Shown here: one piece after another, positions 27,404 to 35,685 of the stretch | How the letters are laid out: each line of letters opens with the position of its first letter | How positions within the stretch are numbered: position 1 is the first letter of the stretch | Assembly: GCA_964584935.1 (NCBI GenBank) | Contig: CAZPBN010000003.1 | Location: 62,001-126,000, forward strand | Reading direction: 5' to 3' | Source of the DNA: CAZPBN01 sp964584935 | GTDB taxonomy: Bacteria > Acidobacteriota > Aminicenantia > Aminicenantales > Aminicenantaceae | DNA: 64,000 bases | Made by a program: the position numbers and the translations under genes | The notes under the pieces: generated by a model | What the model was told of the DNA's origin: nothing | The model's input: the letters and a program-made list of their open reading frames with translations, nothing else | Databases searched by the model: none

Positions 27404-27410
27404 AAGATAA

Positions 27411-28298
27411 ATGAAGCAGGAATATTCTTTTTTTGAATGGTTCAGTGATAAAAATCGTTTAATTTGTACCGGATCAAACTTATTGAAACTGGATAAAATT
27501 GCTTCTTTGGTCAAAAGTCTGAACAAATCAAATGTGAAGGTTATGCTTTTGAAAGGGGCTGATTTACTGGAAAACACATATGAAGATATCAGCCAAAGGT
27601 CTATGGAGGATATGGATATACTCGTAAAACAAGGAGATCTCGATAAGGCAAGAAAAGTTCTTAGAGAAAACAACTATAGATTGCTCTATTCAAATAAATC
27701 AAATTCTGAAGTCTACACGCTGGAAACAGAAAAAAATATATTCATTGACCTTCATTGGAGACTTGTTAACAAGAAAAGTCCTTCCCAACGATATATTTAC
27801 TCACCCGATGAAACGATTATCTGGCAAAGAGCCGCTCAATTTAAAATTAAACATGTTCCTGTTTATGGAATGTGTCCTGAGGATCTTCTTGTTTACTTGT
27901 GTTTCCATTCTTTAAAAGAACGATTTCTGCAGAAAAAATGGCTCATTGACATAAAACTATTACTGAATAAGCAAGAAAACCATATCGATTGGAATCAATT
28001 CATAGATATTGCCAGAAATTTTGGTACAGACAAACTGTGTGGTTTAATCCTTGATTATTTGAAAAAATTCTATTCTGTCAAAGTTCCATCCTGTTTGTTG
28101 ATAAAATTGAAAAACAAATACCCTTTTTACTTTTTATCAGAACTTATTTTTAGATCCTATTTAAAATTGACAATAATTCCTAAAGATTTTCTCTGGCTTC
28201 TGGCAATGAACAGTAAAAAAAATCAGTTTCTTTTCTTAAAAGGATTACCTCTTTATCTCTGGAAAAAGTGGAGAGGGCACATTTTACAAAAATATTGA
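27411..28298 (+). CDS. Nucleotidyltransferase-like protein (NTP_transf_5 type)
   Basis: 295 residues. The motif VMLLKGADLLENTYED followed by RSMEDMDILVKQGDLDKA resembles the uncharacterised nucleotidyltransferase family found with PqqD and HprK-like proteins. The acidic pair D-M-D would be the metal site. FIDLHWRL and PEDLLVYLCFHS further on also fit this family. It is divergent from the B2-PqqD-HprK operon and ends 42 bases before the convergent small precursor-like gene. Its substrate is unknown; it probably belongs to the same system. Confidence 0.82.
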   Translation: MKQEYSFFEWFSDKNRLICTGSNLLKLDKIASLVKSLNKSNVKVMLLKGADLLENTYEDISQRSMEDMDILVKQGDLDKARKVLRENNYRLLYSNKSNSEVYTLETEKNIFIDLHWRLVNKKSPSQRYIYSPDETIIWQRAAQFKIKHVPVYGMCPEDLLVYLCFHSLKERFLQKKWLIDIKLLLNKQENHIDWNQFIDIARNFGTDKLCGLILDYLKKFYSVKVPSCLLIKLKNKYPFYFLSELIFRSYLKLTIIPKDFLWLLAMNSKKNQFLFLKGLPLYLWKKWRGHILQKY

Positions 28299-28340
28299 TT
28301 TGGATGGACTATTTTGAGAGGGCTAAATATTATTATTCAA

Positions 28341-28484
28341 TCAAGTCGGACAGCTATTCAATGCCTGTAAAGTTGAAGAACATTCAGCCATTGCATTCCT
28401 GCAGGCAAGAAATGCTCTGTTAATCTTTTCGCTCTGCTCAATAGCCGGTTTTTCGTATTTTCTCTTTTTTCCCTGATTTTTCAT
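28341..28484 (-). CDS. Putative RiPP precursor peptide
   Basis: 47 codons from ATG to TGA. AGAAGG lies 6 bases before the ATG. The N-terminal part is basic and contains YEKPAI (residues 10-15), matching the YxxP-type motif by which PqqD/B1 proteins bind lasso-like leaders. The C-terminal part has cysteines C28, C35 and C45 and ends NSCPT. It is the only small ORF next to the B2, PqqD, HprK and radical SAM genes with a leader/core look. Inferred to be the modified peptide of this cluster; the kind of modification is unknown. Confidence 0.7.
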   Translation of the reverse strand: MKNQGKKRKYEKPAIEQSEKINRAFLACRNAMAECSSTLQALNSCPT

Positions 28485-28504
28485 AAAACACCTTCTTTTG
28501 TTAA

Positions 28505-28531
28505 TCTATATAATTTTCTCCAAAATGTCAA
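28505..28531 (-). promoter_or_regulatory. Promoter of the precursor-peptide gene
   Basis: A perfect TTGACA (28531-28526) is followed after 15 bases by TATAGA (28510-28505). Transcription would start near 28498, about 14 bases before the ATG, leaving room for the AGAAGG ribosome site. A private promoter fits a peptide made in excess over its enzymes. Confidence 0.55.
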
Positions 28532-28597
28532 TATCGATATTATAGTAAAATTTTCTTTTTTCTTATTTTTATCAAAATAGCAGCTTAAGGGATCCGG

Positions 28598-29275
28598 TTA
28601 TATTTTATCTGTACTGCACATTAAAATCCCTTCCGGATCCACAAATCTCAAATAAAAACCCCAGCCTCCTGACCCCTGAAGGACTTTAATTAACACTTTA
28701 TTCCATCCCTTCTTTAGATTCACCTTGATTTTATCTTGATCAGGGGAAGCTCCTCTATAAATAGCATGAGAATGGACAAGTTCATCATTTAACCATACAC
28801 GAACCGCATCATCACTCCCTAGCAACATTTGGGTTTCAAAGGCTTCTGATGAATACACATACACCAATCCATAAGCTACAGATTGTTCTTTGACTGGCAG
28901 CATATTCGCAAGATCCACATATCCGTTTTCTTCTGATTTCATTCTCTCCCATTTGACTCTCAAGTCATTTTTTCCCTGGTAGTTCTTAACAAGGGCAATC
29001 TCTTTCTCAGGGGGATAGACTTTTCTAAGGAAATCCATATTTGGAGCATCAAAAGATCCTATGATATTCCATTCAGTGATAAATCTTCGTGAGGCTGATG
29101 TCGAACTCAATCCTATAAAAGCCAAGTTTGACCCGCTAGACTCAGGAACTTTTCCTTCAATCTTCAATAATATGTTATTTTCACCTTCTTGGAGACTCAC
29201 TTTCTCCAAGATGAATTTTCCTATTTTTTTATCAGGCGAATATCCATTGAAAATCTTAGTTGGAGATAGGGACAC
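28598..29275 (-). CDS. Beta-rich domain protein, possibly a 5'-truncated remnant
   Basis: 225 residues from a GTG. The C-terminal part reads LLGSDDAVRVWLNDELVHSH and GSGGWGFYLRFVDPEG, a PA14-like or jelly-roll module often found at the end of large secreted hydrolases and surface proteins. There is no signal peptide, and no ribosome site precedes the GTG; the frame stays open only 12 more codons upstream. It may be the tail of a larger lost gene, or an intact small protein. The ilvE gene ends 83 bases upstream. Confidence 0.5.
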   Translation of the reverse strand: MSLSPTKIFNGYSPDKKIGKFILEKVSLQEGENNILLKIEGKVPESSGSNLAFIGLSSTSASRRFITEWNIIGSFDAPNMDFLRKVYPPEKEIALVKNYQGKNDLRVKWERMKSEENGYVDLANMLPVKEQSVAYGLVYVYSSEAFETQMLLGSDDAVRVWLNDELVHSHAIYRGASPDQDKIKVNLKKGWNKVLIKVLQGSGGWGFYLRFVDPEGILMCSTDKI

Positions 29276-29358
29276 ATATTCTATATCATTTATTTCGGAA
29301 ACTTTAATATTTCAGTATATCGTACATTTATTATATTATGAGATCAGGAATATTGAAT

Positions 29359-30324
29359 TCAATCATAGACATAGTCCAGCCAGTGTTCATATTTATCTAT
29401 TTTCCCGGTTAATGTATCCCTGAAGATCTTGTCTATTTTATCTGATATTTCTCCTCTTTTCCCTGAACCAATAATATATTCCTTCTTCGGGGAATCTGGA
29501 TCGGAACCGTCTGTAATTTTTATAATAGGAGTTAATTCAACTGCTGTTCCACAGAAAAACATTTCATCTGCTTCCAGAAGCTCTTGTTTCTTTATTGGCC
29601 CTATCGATGTATTGATTCCCAGGTCTTTTGCAATTTCTAAAAGAGAGGTCCTTGTAATCCCTTCAAGCACGGATTCTGTTTTATCGTTTGTCTTCAGAAC
29701 TCCCTCTTTCGCAACCATAATATTTTCTCCCGGACCTTCCGCAATGTTTCCTTCCATATTAAGAAATATGGCTTCATCACAATCATTTTTGCGGGCTATG
29801 TTTCCACAGATGGTCGACTGAACATAAACACCTCCTAGTTTAGCCGACATATCAATTTGACTGGGATGAACTCTATTCCAGGGAATGATGTATGCATGAA
29901 CTCCTTTTTGCGCCTTCTCTCCCAGATAAGCTCCCCACTCCCAAGCAGCAATGACCAATTCCACAGGTGAATCTTTAGGAATAAGGCCAAGATTCCCATA
30001 GGAATAAAACAAAAGAGGCCTTATATAAGCTGAATCAAGCTCATTTTCTCTCATAACAAGTTTAATCGCTTCTGTAATTTCCTCTCTGCTGTAAGGAACC
30101 TCCATATTCAGTATGGATGCTGAGTGAAAAAATCGTTCCACATGTTTTTCCAGACGAAACACAGCCGGTCCCTTAGGCGTGTTATAAGCTCGAATTCCCT
30201 CAAAAACAGAAGTCCCATAATGAAGTGCATGAGTCATAGGATGAAGCACTGGTCGGGACCAGTCATAAAGTTCTCCCATAAACCAGTATTTCTTTGCCTT
30301 AGGAAAATTTGTATTTTCAAACAT
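29359..30324 (-). CDS. ilvE: Branched-chain amino acid aminotransferase
   Basis: 321 residues, fold-type IV PLP enzyme. The PLP lysine is K162 (MSAKLGGVYVQST), followed by DEAIFLNMEGNIAEGPGENIM, which contacts the cofactor. The N-terminal FMGELYDW and HYGTSVFEGIRAY also match. It catalyses the last step of valine, leucine and isoleucine synthesis, or their first degradation step. Encoded alone on the minus strand, ahead of a gene remnant. Confidence 0.96.
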   Translation of the reverse strand: MFENTNFPKAKKYWFMGELYDWSRPVLHPMTHALHYGTSVFEGIRAYNTPKGPAVFRLEKHVERFFHSASILNMEVPYSREEITEAIKLVMRENELDSAYIRPLLFYSYGNLGLIPKDSPVELVIAAWEWGAYLGEKAQKGVHAYIIPWNRVHPSQIDMSAKLGGVYVQSTICGNIARKNDCDEAIFLNMEGNIAEGPGENIMVAKEGVLKTNDKTESVLEGITRTSLLEIAKDLGINTSIGPIKKQELLEADEMFFCGTAVELTPIIKITDGSDPDSPKKEYIIGSGKRGEISDKIDKIFRDTLTGKIDKYEHWLDYVYD

Positions 30325-30461
30325 TTATACTCCTTCTAATAATTTATTATAGTAAGAGAATTAAGATGTTTTTTCATTTGCACTGGAAAGACTGGAAATT
30401 ATTAAACTATCATAAAAAAATTGAAAAAAAAAGATATCTTTTAAAAAATCTGACAATAAAA

Positions 30462-30998
30462 TCATCTTTTCTGTACTCCACTCAAGTTTTCCTTAATCTC
30501 AAATTTCCAAGAACACCAAACATCAGGAGGATGAGGATCCGGCGGACAGATAAGGCAGGTTGTTCTTATTCTCGGATCTATTGTTTGCGCAAAATAACTA
30601 TACTCGACAATCCCTACTTCTTTGCAGGGAAAATCGGGAAGGTTTTTTCTCTTTCTTGCTTCCTGAACACGGCATTTGTTCATCCTGAAGACACAATGAC
30701 GTTCACTTTCCTCTGCAATTTCCTGGACATTAACATGAGCATACAATCTGAATTTGAGCGCTTGAATCAAAGAAGAAATTCCGCCTCCGGGTTTCAATCC
30801 TAATCTTTTCATTATTCTCCTGGCTTCGATCACTGTGAAACTTTCCCAGGCTTCCCTGTCAAGATCCATGGCGACATCCATTCCATACCTTTTTTCTGCC
30901 GCCTGAAACCATAAGCCATCATGGGCAAGCCAGTTTTTCGCTGCATCTTTCAACAGCTCATGCAGCTCTTCCTTCGATAAATCTTTTTTTTCTTTCAT
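30462..30998 (-). CDS. DUF6125 family protein
   Basis: 178 residues. The start region (KDAAKNWLAHDGLWFQAAEKRYGMDVAMDLD) and FTVIEARRIMKRLGL are typical of this uncharacterised cytosolic family. The second half has several cysteines (HCVFRMNKCRVQEARKRK, FPCKEVGIVEY, TTCLICPPDPHP, DVWCSWKFEI) that could bind a metal or cluster. The ATG overlaps the stop of the radical SAM gene by 1 base, so the two likely act together. The role is unknown. Confidence 0.8.
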   Translation of the reverse strand: MKEKKDLSKEELHELLKDAAKNWLAHDGLWFQAAEKRYGMDVAMDLDREAWESFTVIEARRIMKRLGLKPGGGISSLIQALKFRLYAHVNVQEIAEESERHCVFRMNKCRVQEARKRKNLPDFPCKEVGIVEYSYFAQTIDPRIRTTCLICPPDPHPPDVWCSWKFEIKENLSGVQKR

Positions 30999-31939
30999 TA
31001 TACTCTCGGCTCATAATACAATAAGCCTTTGTATTTGACTTCTTTAATTTTTTCATCATGAATCAATATATCAATATATTTAATGATTTCATTTTTATGT
31101 TTTCCCAGTGAATGAGAAATATCCAAAAGGGTTACAGGTCTTCTTTGAATCAGGGAAATGATGTCTCTTTCAAGATTTTTGGATTGCGAAGTCTGCTCTT
31201 TTCTATGAAATTGAGCAATGATTTCACATTTTTCTCCAAACATCTCCCTGATTTGTTCCATATCTTTTCGAGATAATGGTTTGGCAAACTCTTCTGCAGG
31301 AGGACGGATGACTGTATTGAGTTGTATTTTATTGGGACCAATAGCTGAAGAGGCTTTAATCAATTTTTTTATATGTTGGGGAGAGTCATTCAATCCTTTA
31401 ACCAGCATAATTTCAAGCCAGAGCAAAGCTTTATACTTTTTGTTGAAATTGATAAGTCCCTTTATTATCTCATTGATATCCAGGGATTTATGTGGCCTGT
31501 TGACTTTCAAAAAAATATCCTGGGATGCAGCATCCAAGGAAGGAACCACCAGATCTGCCGGCATCAATGATTGTCTTACTGACTCTCTTATAAAAAGAGT
31601 GGAATTTGTTAAAACAGCGACAGGAATGGATGTGCTTTTTTTTATCTCTCTTATCATATTTCCCAGATCCAGGTTTAAGGTTGGTTCTCCGGATCCAGAA
31701 AAAGTGATGTAATCAATTTTTTTATCTGAAGAGACAGCCTTTTTCACTTGAGACATGACCGTATCATAAGGAAAAAATTTTTTTCTTTGTACGGTTTTAT
31801 TTGTGGTGGGAGATAACTGACAGTAAACACAGTCCAGTGTGCATGTTTTAAATGGAAGAATATCAATTCCTAGAGAATAACCCAGTCTTCTGGAAGGAAC
31901 AGGTCCATAAATATAGATATGATAATCTTTCTCTTTCAA
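30998..31939 (-). CDS. Radical SAM protein (COG0731-like) with winged-helix tail
   Basis: 313 residues. It begins with YGPVPSRRLGYSLGIDILP and the cluster motif C-x3-C-x2-C in KTCTLDCVYCQLSP, followed by FSGSGEPTLN, as in the Fe-S oxidoreductases related to the wyosine-type enzymes. The last 65 residues (ISLIQRRPVTLLDISHSLGKH) look like a winged helix, perhaps for nucleic-acid contact. The substrate is not known. Coupled to the DUF6125 gene. Confidence 0.9.
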   Translation of the reverse strand: MKEKDYHIYIYGPVPSRRLGYSLGIDILPFKTCTLDCVYCQLSPTTNKTVQRKKFFPYDTVMSQVKKAVSSDKKIDYITFSGSGEPTLNLDLGNMIREIKKSTSIPVAVLTNSTLFIRESVRQSLMPADLVVPSLDAASQDIFLKVNRPHKSLDINEIIKGLINFNKKYKALLWLEIMLVKGLNDSPQHIKKLIKASSAIGPNKIQLNTVIRPPAEEFAKPLSRKDMEQIREMFGEKCEIIAQFHRKEQTSQSKNLERDIISLIQRRPVTLLDISHSLGKHKNEIIKYIDILIHDEKIKEVKYKGLLYYEPRV

Positions 31940-32018
31940 GTTATTAGTCCTGCATTATTCTTTCCAACAATCATTGAAACTTAAAACATCATAGCCCTAT
32001 ATAAACCAACGCCCCATT

Positions 32019-32222
32019 TCACAGCCTGTCTTTATACACTTCAATAAATCTTCTCAGGGAGCGATCATATGTTTGTTCAACATCATCAGGGAATAAACAA
32101 GCAGGAAGTTCCTTCATACGCCAATGATATTGAATGCATTCGCAACATTTCCCTTTCCGGCTGCAGGGTTCATAGGTACAGTTGCAATTATTCAGATTTT
32201 CATCAATATTGCATTCTGCCAT
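32019..32222 (-). CDS. DUF6485 family cysteine-rich protein
   Basis: 67 residues. Eight cysteines lie in the first 45 residues (AECNIDENLNNCNC, EPCSRKGKCCECIQYH, ELPACLFP), the pattern of this small metal-binding-like family. A ribosome site AAGGAGT precedes the ATG. It lies 24 bases after the IscU-type gene, so a link with iron-sulfur metabolism is plausible but not proven. Confidence 0.85.
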   Translation of the reverse strand: MAECNIDENLNNCNCTYEPCSRKGKCCECIQYHWRMKELPACLFPDDVEQTYDRSLRRFIEVYKDRL

Positions 32223-32246
32223 GGTGACTCCTTATATGAATTATTT

Positions 32247-32726
32247 TTATGTTTTCCGGTAGAATTTTTTCCACAAATTTTTTCTATGATTCAAGTAATC
32301 AGCCAGAGAACGCCTCAAAGTTCCAGACGCAAGCTGGGCACAATGAACATCTGGAGCCGGAAGTCCCCCCAGACGTTTTAATATTTCTTCTGTATTCACA
32401 AGAGCCAGGGCTTCCGTAAATGATTTTCCTTTTGTTATTTCTGTAACCATACTTCCGCAAGCCATCGTTGTTCCGCAGCCATCTGTCTGAAAAGTACATT
32501 GTTCAATCTTGCCGTTTTTGACTTTAACAAACATCTCCATAGTATCCCCACAAGAACCTTTTACAGATGCATAACCGTCTGCATTATCACATTTCTCAAA
32601 ATTCCTTGGATTTTGCCAGTGCTCAATGACTGTTTCAGAATACTGTTTTTTTAACTGTTTCATAAGCTGCTCTTGGGTTTCCTGGACAAAATAATCTATC
32701 TCTTTATCTTTATCCATTTTTTTCAT
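32247..32726 (-). CDS. iscU: Iron-sulfur cluster assembly scaffold (IscU/NifU N-terminal type)
   Basis: 159 residues. The three cluster-binding cysteines are in GSCGDTMEMFV, DGCGTTMACGSM and DVHCAQLASGTL, with the conserved aspartate after the first. The N-terminal HWQNPRNFEKCDNADG is also typical. It builds [2Fe-2S] clusters and passes them to target proteins. GAGGTTAA precedes the ATG. An N-terminal helical extension of about 30 residues is unusual. No iscS is in the window. Confidence 0.93.
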   Translation of the reverse strand: MKKMDKDKEIDYFVQETQEQLMKQLKKQYSETVIEHWQNPRNFEKCDNADGYASVKGSCGDTMEMFVKVKNGKIEQCTFQTDGCGTTMACGSMVTEITKGKSFTEALALVNTEEILKRLGGLPAPDVHCAQLASGTLRRSLADYLNHRKNLWKKFYRKT

Positions 32727-32859
32727 TTAACCTCTATTGTTGGATGTTAACCCTGAATTCTAAAACATGATTGATATGGAAATAATTAAAGAACAATTAT
32801 TATATTAAAAGTTATTATATCAAAAAGAAAGGGTTTAATTAAATCAAATTGTTAAAAAT

Positions 32860-33354
32860 TTAAAATATTTTATGAAAAGGGATCTCACTCAATAAGAATT
32901 CGTTTATTTCCTTTTGTATTGTATCCAAAACAATAAGCCGTGGTTCCTTTCCTTTGTATGAACTAAAGATATGATCCTCATCTAATATCATTGGAAATTT
33001 GACATCAATGCCAATACAAAATCCTTTTATTCGTTTTTGTGCTACTTTTCTTTTCTGTTCCGAATCAATTAAATCCTTGCTGCAAACCACAACCCCTAAA
33101 ATATTTTCCGCCTTATTTTCATTTGTTTTTTCTATAAATCGAAAAAGAGTATTCCGGCATAGTGAGCAATTGAGATAATCATAATCCATTATCAAAATAC
33201 AGATTTTTCCTGCACTATATCCCTGTCTCTTGCTCGAAAAAATATCTGTTTTAAATGGTATTTTTTTTTCTTCTTTCCCTGAAGATAAAGCAAACAGTGA
33301 CAAAAAAAGAATAAAAATGATAAAAACTATAATGAATGTTTTGAATCGATTCAT
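32860..33354 (-). CDS. Membrane-anchored thioredoxin/redoxin-like protein
   Basis: 164 residues. The N-terminal hydrophobic helix (TFIIVFIIFILFLSLFALSS) is a signal or anchor. The core has KICILIMDYDYLNCSLCRNTL with a C-x-x-C motif at the expected place after a first strand, then FPMILDEDHIF and PRLIVLDT, as in redoxin-type folds. Probably acts on thiols outside the cytoplasm. No partner gene is obvious. Confidence 0.65.
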   Translation of the reverse strand: MNRFKTFIIVFIIFILFLSLFALSSGKEEKKIPFKTDIFSSKRQGYSAGKICILIMDYDYLNCSLCRNTLFRFIEKTNENKAENILGVVVCSKDLIDSEQKRKVAQKRIKGFCIGIDVKFPMILDEDHIFSSYKGKEPRLIVLDTIQKEINEFLLSEIPFHKIF

Positions 33355-33564
33355 GTGGAACCGCCTTTTTGAGATAAATCACAGATTAAATAATGAAACT
33401 TCTTCTAAAACATAAAAAAGACGGATTGAAAAAAAGAATTTTCTCAAAAAAATAAAACACACAAACTCATCCGAAACAAATAGCGGGACTCCTTTATCTA
33501 TGCTATCCTTCGCGAAGAAAGAAGAGATTCCCAGCAGCGATTCCAATTTGCAAGCAGTGAAGGT
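33355..33564. other. Intergenic region beside the AbiE locus
   Basis: About 210 bases without a gene. The right end (33546-33564) carries a 19-base sequence that recurs exactly inside the toxin gene at 34283-34301. Otherwise nothing was recognised. Confidence 0.45.
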
Positions 33565-34152
33565 TCAGTCTTTTCGATATTTTTGGATATGGTTTTGGAC
33601 AGATTTGGGAAAGACTGTCATGAGATCTTCCAGCTTATCGTTATCCAAGTTTTCCCAGTTCCATTCATTCAGCGAAGGTTTAAATCTATTTTTTCTTTGA
33701 ATGTAGACAAAATCCAGTGCAGCTTTCTCTGGGTGGGCGAGGGGAATCCGGTTTGCGACCCCGTAGCCGAAAAACAGTTCTTTTTTAATGTGTAAATAAT
33801 GGATTTCACCGATATCTGTTTTAAACGTTTTCGTTTTGTTGGTGGTAACACAGCTCAGTATATATGGGGCTTGATCCAGGATCCCATGCATGAACAGCGC
33901 CGATTCCATTGAAATGTAGCTTGGAGGATAGAGAAATCCTGTGATTTCCTCCAGATTCGGCAGGGCGAATGAGTTGGCAAATAATCCTTTTCCTAGCCGG
34001 AAAAGAATTTTTTTCTGCTGCATCCTCTGGACCGCTCTTCGAAGGGCAGAATTGGAAAGCCTGGAAATACGCAGAAGTTCGGAAAAGTGATAGATTTTTT
34101 TCCCTCCTTTGAGGACGGAAAACCAATCTGAAAGCGTAAACGATTCTCTCAT
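33565..34152 (-). CDS. abiEi: AbiEi-type antitoxin of a type IV toxin-antitoxin pair
   Basis: 195 residues. The N-terminal winged helix (FSELLRISRLSNSALRRAVQRM, then ILFRLGKGLF) binds DNA in this family. The C-terminal part contains YPPSYISMESALFMHGIL and ANRIPLAHPEKAALDFVY, both strong AbiEi marks. It counteracts the adjacent nucleotidyltransferase toxin and represses the operon. It starts 10 bases after the toxin stop. The order toxin first, antitoxin second is the reverse of the classical arrangement. Confidence 0.88.
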   Translation of the reverse strand: MRESFTLSDWFSVLKGGKKIYHFSELLRISRLSNSALRRAVQRMQQKKILFRLGKGLFANSFALPNLEEITGFLYPPSYISMESALFMHGILDQAPYILSCVTTNKTKTFKTDIGEIHYLHIKKELFFGYGVANRIPLAHPEKAALDFVYIQRKNRFKPSLNEWNWENLDNDKLEDLMTVFPKSVQNHIQKYRKD

Positions 34153-34162
34153 CTTACATCCC

Positions 34163-35011
34163 TTATTTATGCACCGGGCTAAGAACGGCCTTGACAGCAG
34201 CCAAAGCTGATTCCCGAATTTCCCTGTATCCCGATACTTCCAGCTGTCTCCGGTATCGCTGAGGGAGAAAAAGCTTCATCTCATTTGCAAGCAGTGAAGG
34301 TGAGGTGCTGCGGAGTTTTTCCTCCACGACCTCCAAGATTGGCCGCTCTCCGTAATCGTTCAGCTTTTTGACCAAAAGCTTTCCGTCCCTGGGCGCCTTT
34401 AGGACTTTATCGAGATACCAGATGTCAAAGAGATCTCTCCCTTTGAAATAAGGACGGCTGATCACGGCTATTACTTTTTCGATTAAAAGTTCCTTGGGCG
34501 CAGCTCCCATGACGAGCGTTCTCTTATTGAAAAGATCCAAGTCAGATGCAACAGGATAGACCTTGGGTTCGTAGACCGGATACCGACCAAATTCAATCTT
34601 TAGTCGGAACTTGAGCCGGGATCCTTGCGGGCGGAAGAGATACCAATATGTAAAAACCCTAGGATTAGGCATTTTTCGGGGCAGCCTCCACTCACTCTCT
34701 CCTTGGCCCAGAAGCTGAACCATTCCTTTTTCAACGGATGATCCTGATTTCTCGATGATTTTTTGAGTGAATTCTCGGTCAATAGAAGATCCTGCAAAAT
34801 CGAGGTCTTCTGAATACCTATATCCGCCGTGGAGAAGATGGATACACGTTCCCCCCTGAAAACAGATTTGCTGGCTCTCAGGCAGGGAAAATAAGGAATC
34901 GAGCGCCGTAAGGTGCATGATCTCTGCGACGACAGTGCTCAGAGGAAGTCCTTGTTCTGCGGCCCTGTTATGAAGACTAGACAAGAGATCATCGTTTCCA
35001 AATTTATACAT
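34163..35011 (-). CDS. abiEii: AbiEii/AbiGii-type nucleotidyltransferase toxin
   Basis: 282 residues. The nucleotidyltransferase motifs are GGT (53-55) and DLDF (69-72) in FQGGTCIHLLHGGYRYSEDLDF, then KELLIEKVIAVISR and FKGRDLFDIWYL. All four family motifs are present, so the toxin looks active. Such enzymes transfer nucleotides to tRNA acceptor ends and block growth or phage. Codon choice is richer in G+C than in the flanking housekeeping genes, in keeping with transfer. Confidence 0.92.
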   Translation of the reverse strand: MYKFGNDDLLSSLHNRAAEQGLPLSTVVAEIMHLTALDSLFSLPESQQICFQGGTCIHLLHGGYRYSEDLDFAGSSIDREFTQKIIEKSGSSVEKGMVQLLGQGESEWRLPRKMPNPRVFTYWYLFRPQGSRLKFRLKIEFGRYPVYEPKVYPVASDLDLFNKRTLVMGAAPKELLIEKVIAVISRPYFKGRDLFDIWYLDKVLKAPRDGKLLVKKLNDYGERPILEVVEEKLRSTSPSLLANEMKLFLPQRYRRQLEVSGYREIRESALAAVKAVLSPVHK

Positions 35012-35196
35012 TTTTGTCCACTATCGGAAATATAATGAATTTTTTAAACAAAATCAACCCGAAATCTTATTTTTATCGTGTATTCGACCTGTATGCTGTT
35101 CCAATTCTTCTTGGGCTCCGAGGCTCCGGCCGAATATTTTTCATGATCATTCCTTTGACCAAGGGGTAGGCCCCGATGACCCCTTGAGTAGTATAA
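35012..35196. other. Upstream region of the AbiE locus with hairpin
   Basis: No gene seen. CAAGGGGT (35160-35167) and ACCCCTTG (35179-35186) form an 8-base-pair hairpin. The toxin promoter probably lies at 35012-35070. Confidence 0.4.
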
Positions 35197-35685
35197 ATGT
35201 CCAAAGAAAAAAAATTACTATCCCCAATCATAAAACCTGATATTTTCTCACGGATCAAAGAAACTCACTGGGCTATCATAGCCAGTCTTCTCATTGCTAC
35301 AATAACGATTCCACCTTTGTTAAGGTTGTTATATGAAACAGAATAGGGATTATTCCGGCAAAGAGACCAAATTTGCAAGATAATGAACGGACTTATACAT
35401 CCATTTTTGTTGCTTGGATGTGTTGTAATCCTAATAATTGTTGGTGGTTTATTTCTAGGATTGGGTAGACTTCGTACTCGAGATATAGGGCTCATCAAGT
35501 CGAAATTGCCTATTGGGTTTGTATCTCTATTTGGTCTTTGGATTACCCCACAATTAATTTTGATGATAATTAAAGTCATTGACAGAATCATCGATCACCT
35601 TAAACTAACCTTTAAGGCAAAATGTCCTCCTCCCACCCAAGCCCAGCTTCCTATGGCAGCTGAGAAAAAAGTGCCATATCTATAA
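35197..35685 (+). pseudogene. Broken CPBP-type membrane protease gene
   Basis: Frame 35197-35346 encodes 49 residues with one helix (WAIIASLLIATITIPPLLRL) ending in TAG. The same frame resumes and encodes MNGLIHPFLLLGC and LGLGRLRTRDIGLIKSKLP at 35383-35685, like the N-terminal half of CPBP intramembrane proteases. Between them, another frame reads YSGKETKFAR, so two compensating indels may explain the TAG. The catalytic helices are missing, and the end runs into a repeat shared with 54.4 kb. Judged a decayed gene. Confidence 0.5.

Larger units (their letters stand above)
26933..27410. other. Divergent intergenic region of the peptide cluster
   Basis: 478 bases between the divergent B2-like and nucleotidyltransferase genes. 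A structured element lies at 27036-27174 (listed separately). A further hairpin, GGGGGC (27262-27267) with GCCCCC (27278-27283), is present. The 109-codon ORF at 26983-27312 looks unlike a protein. Confidence 0.5.
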
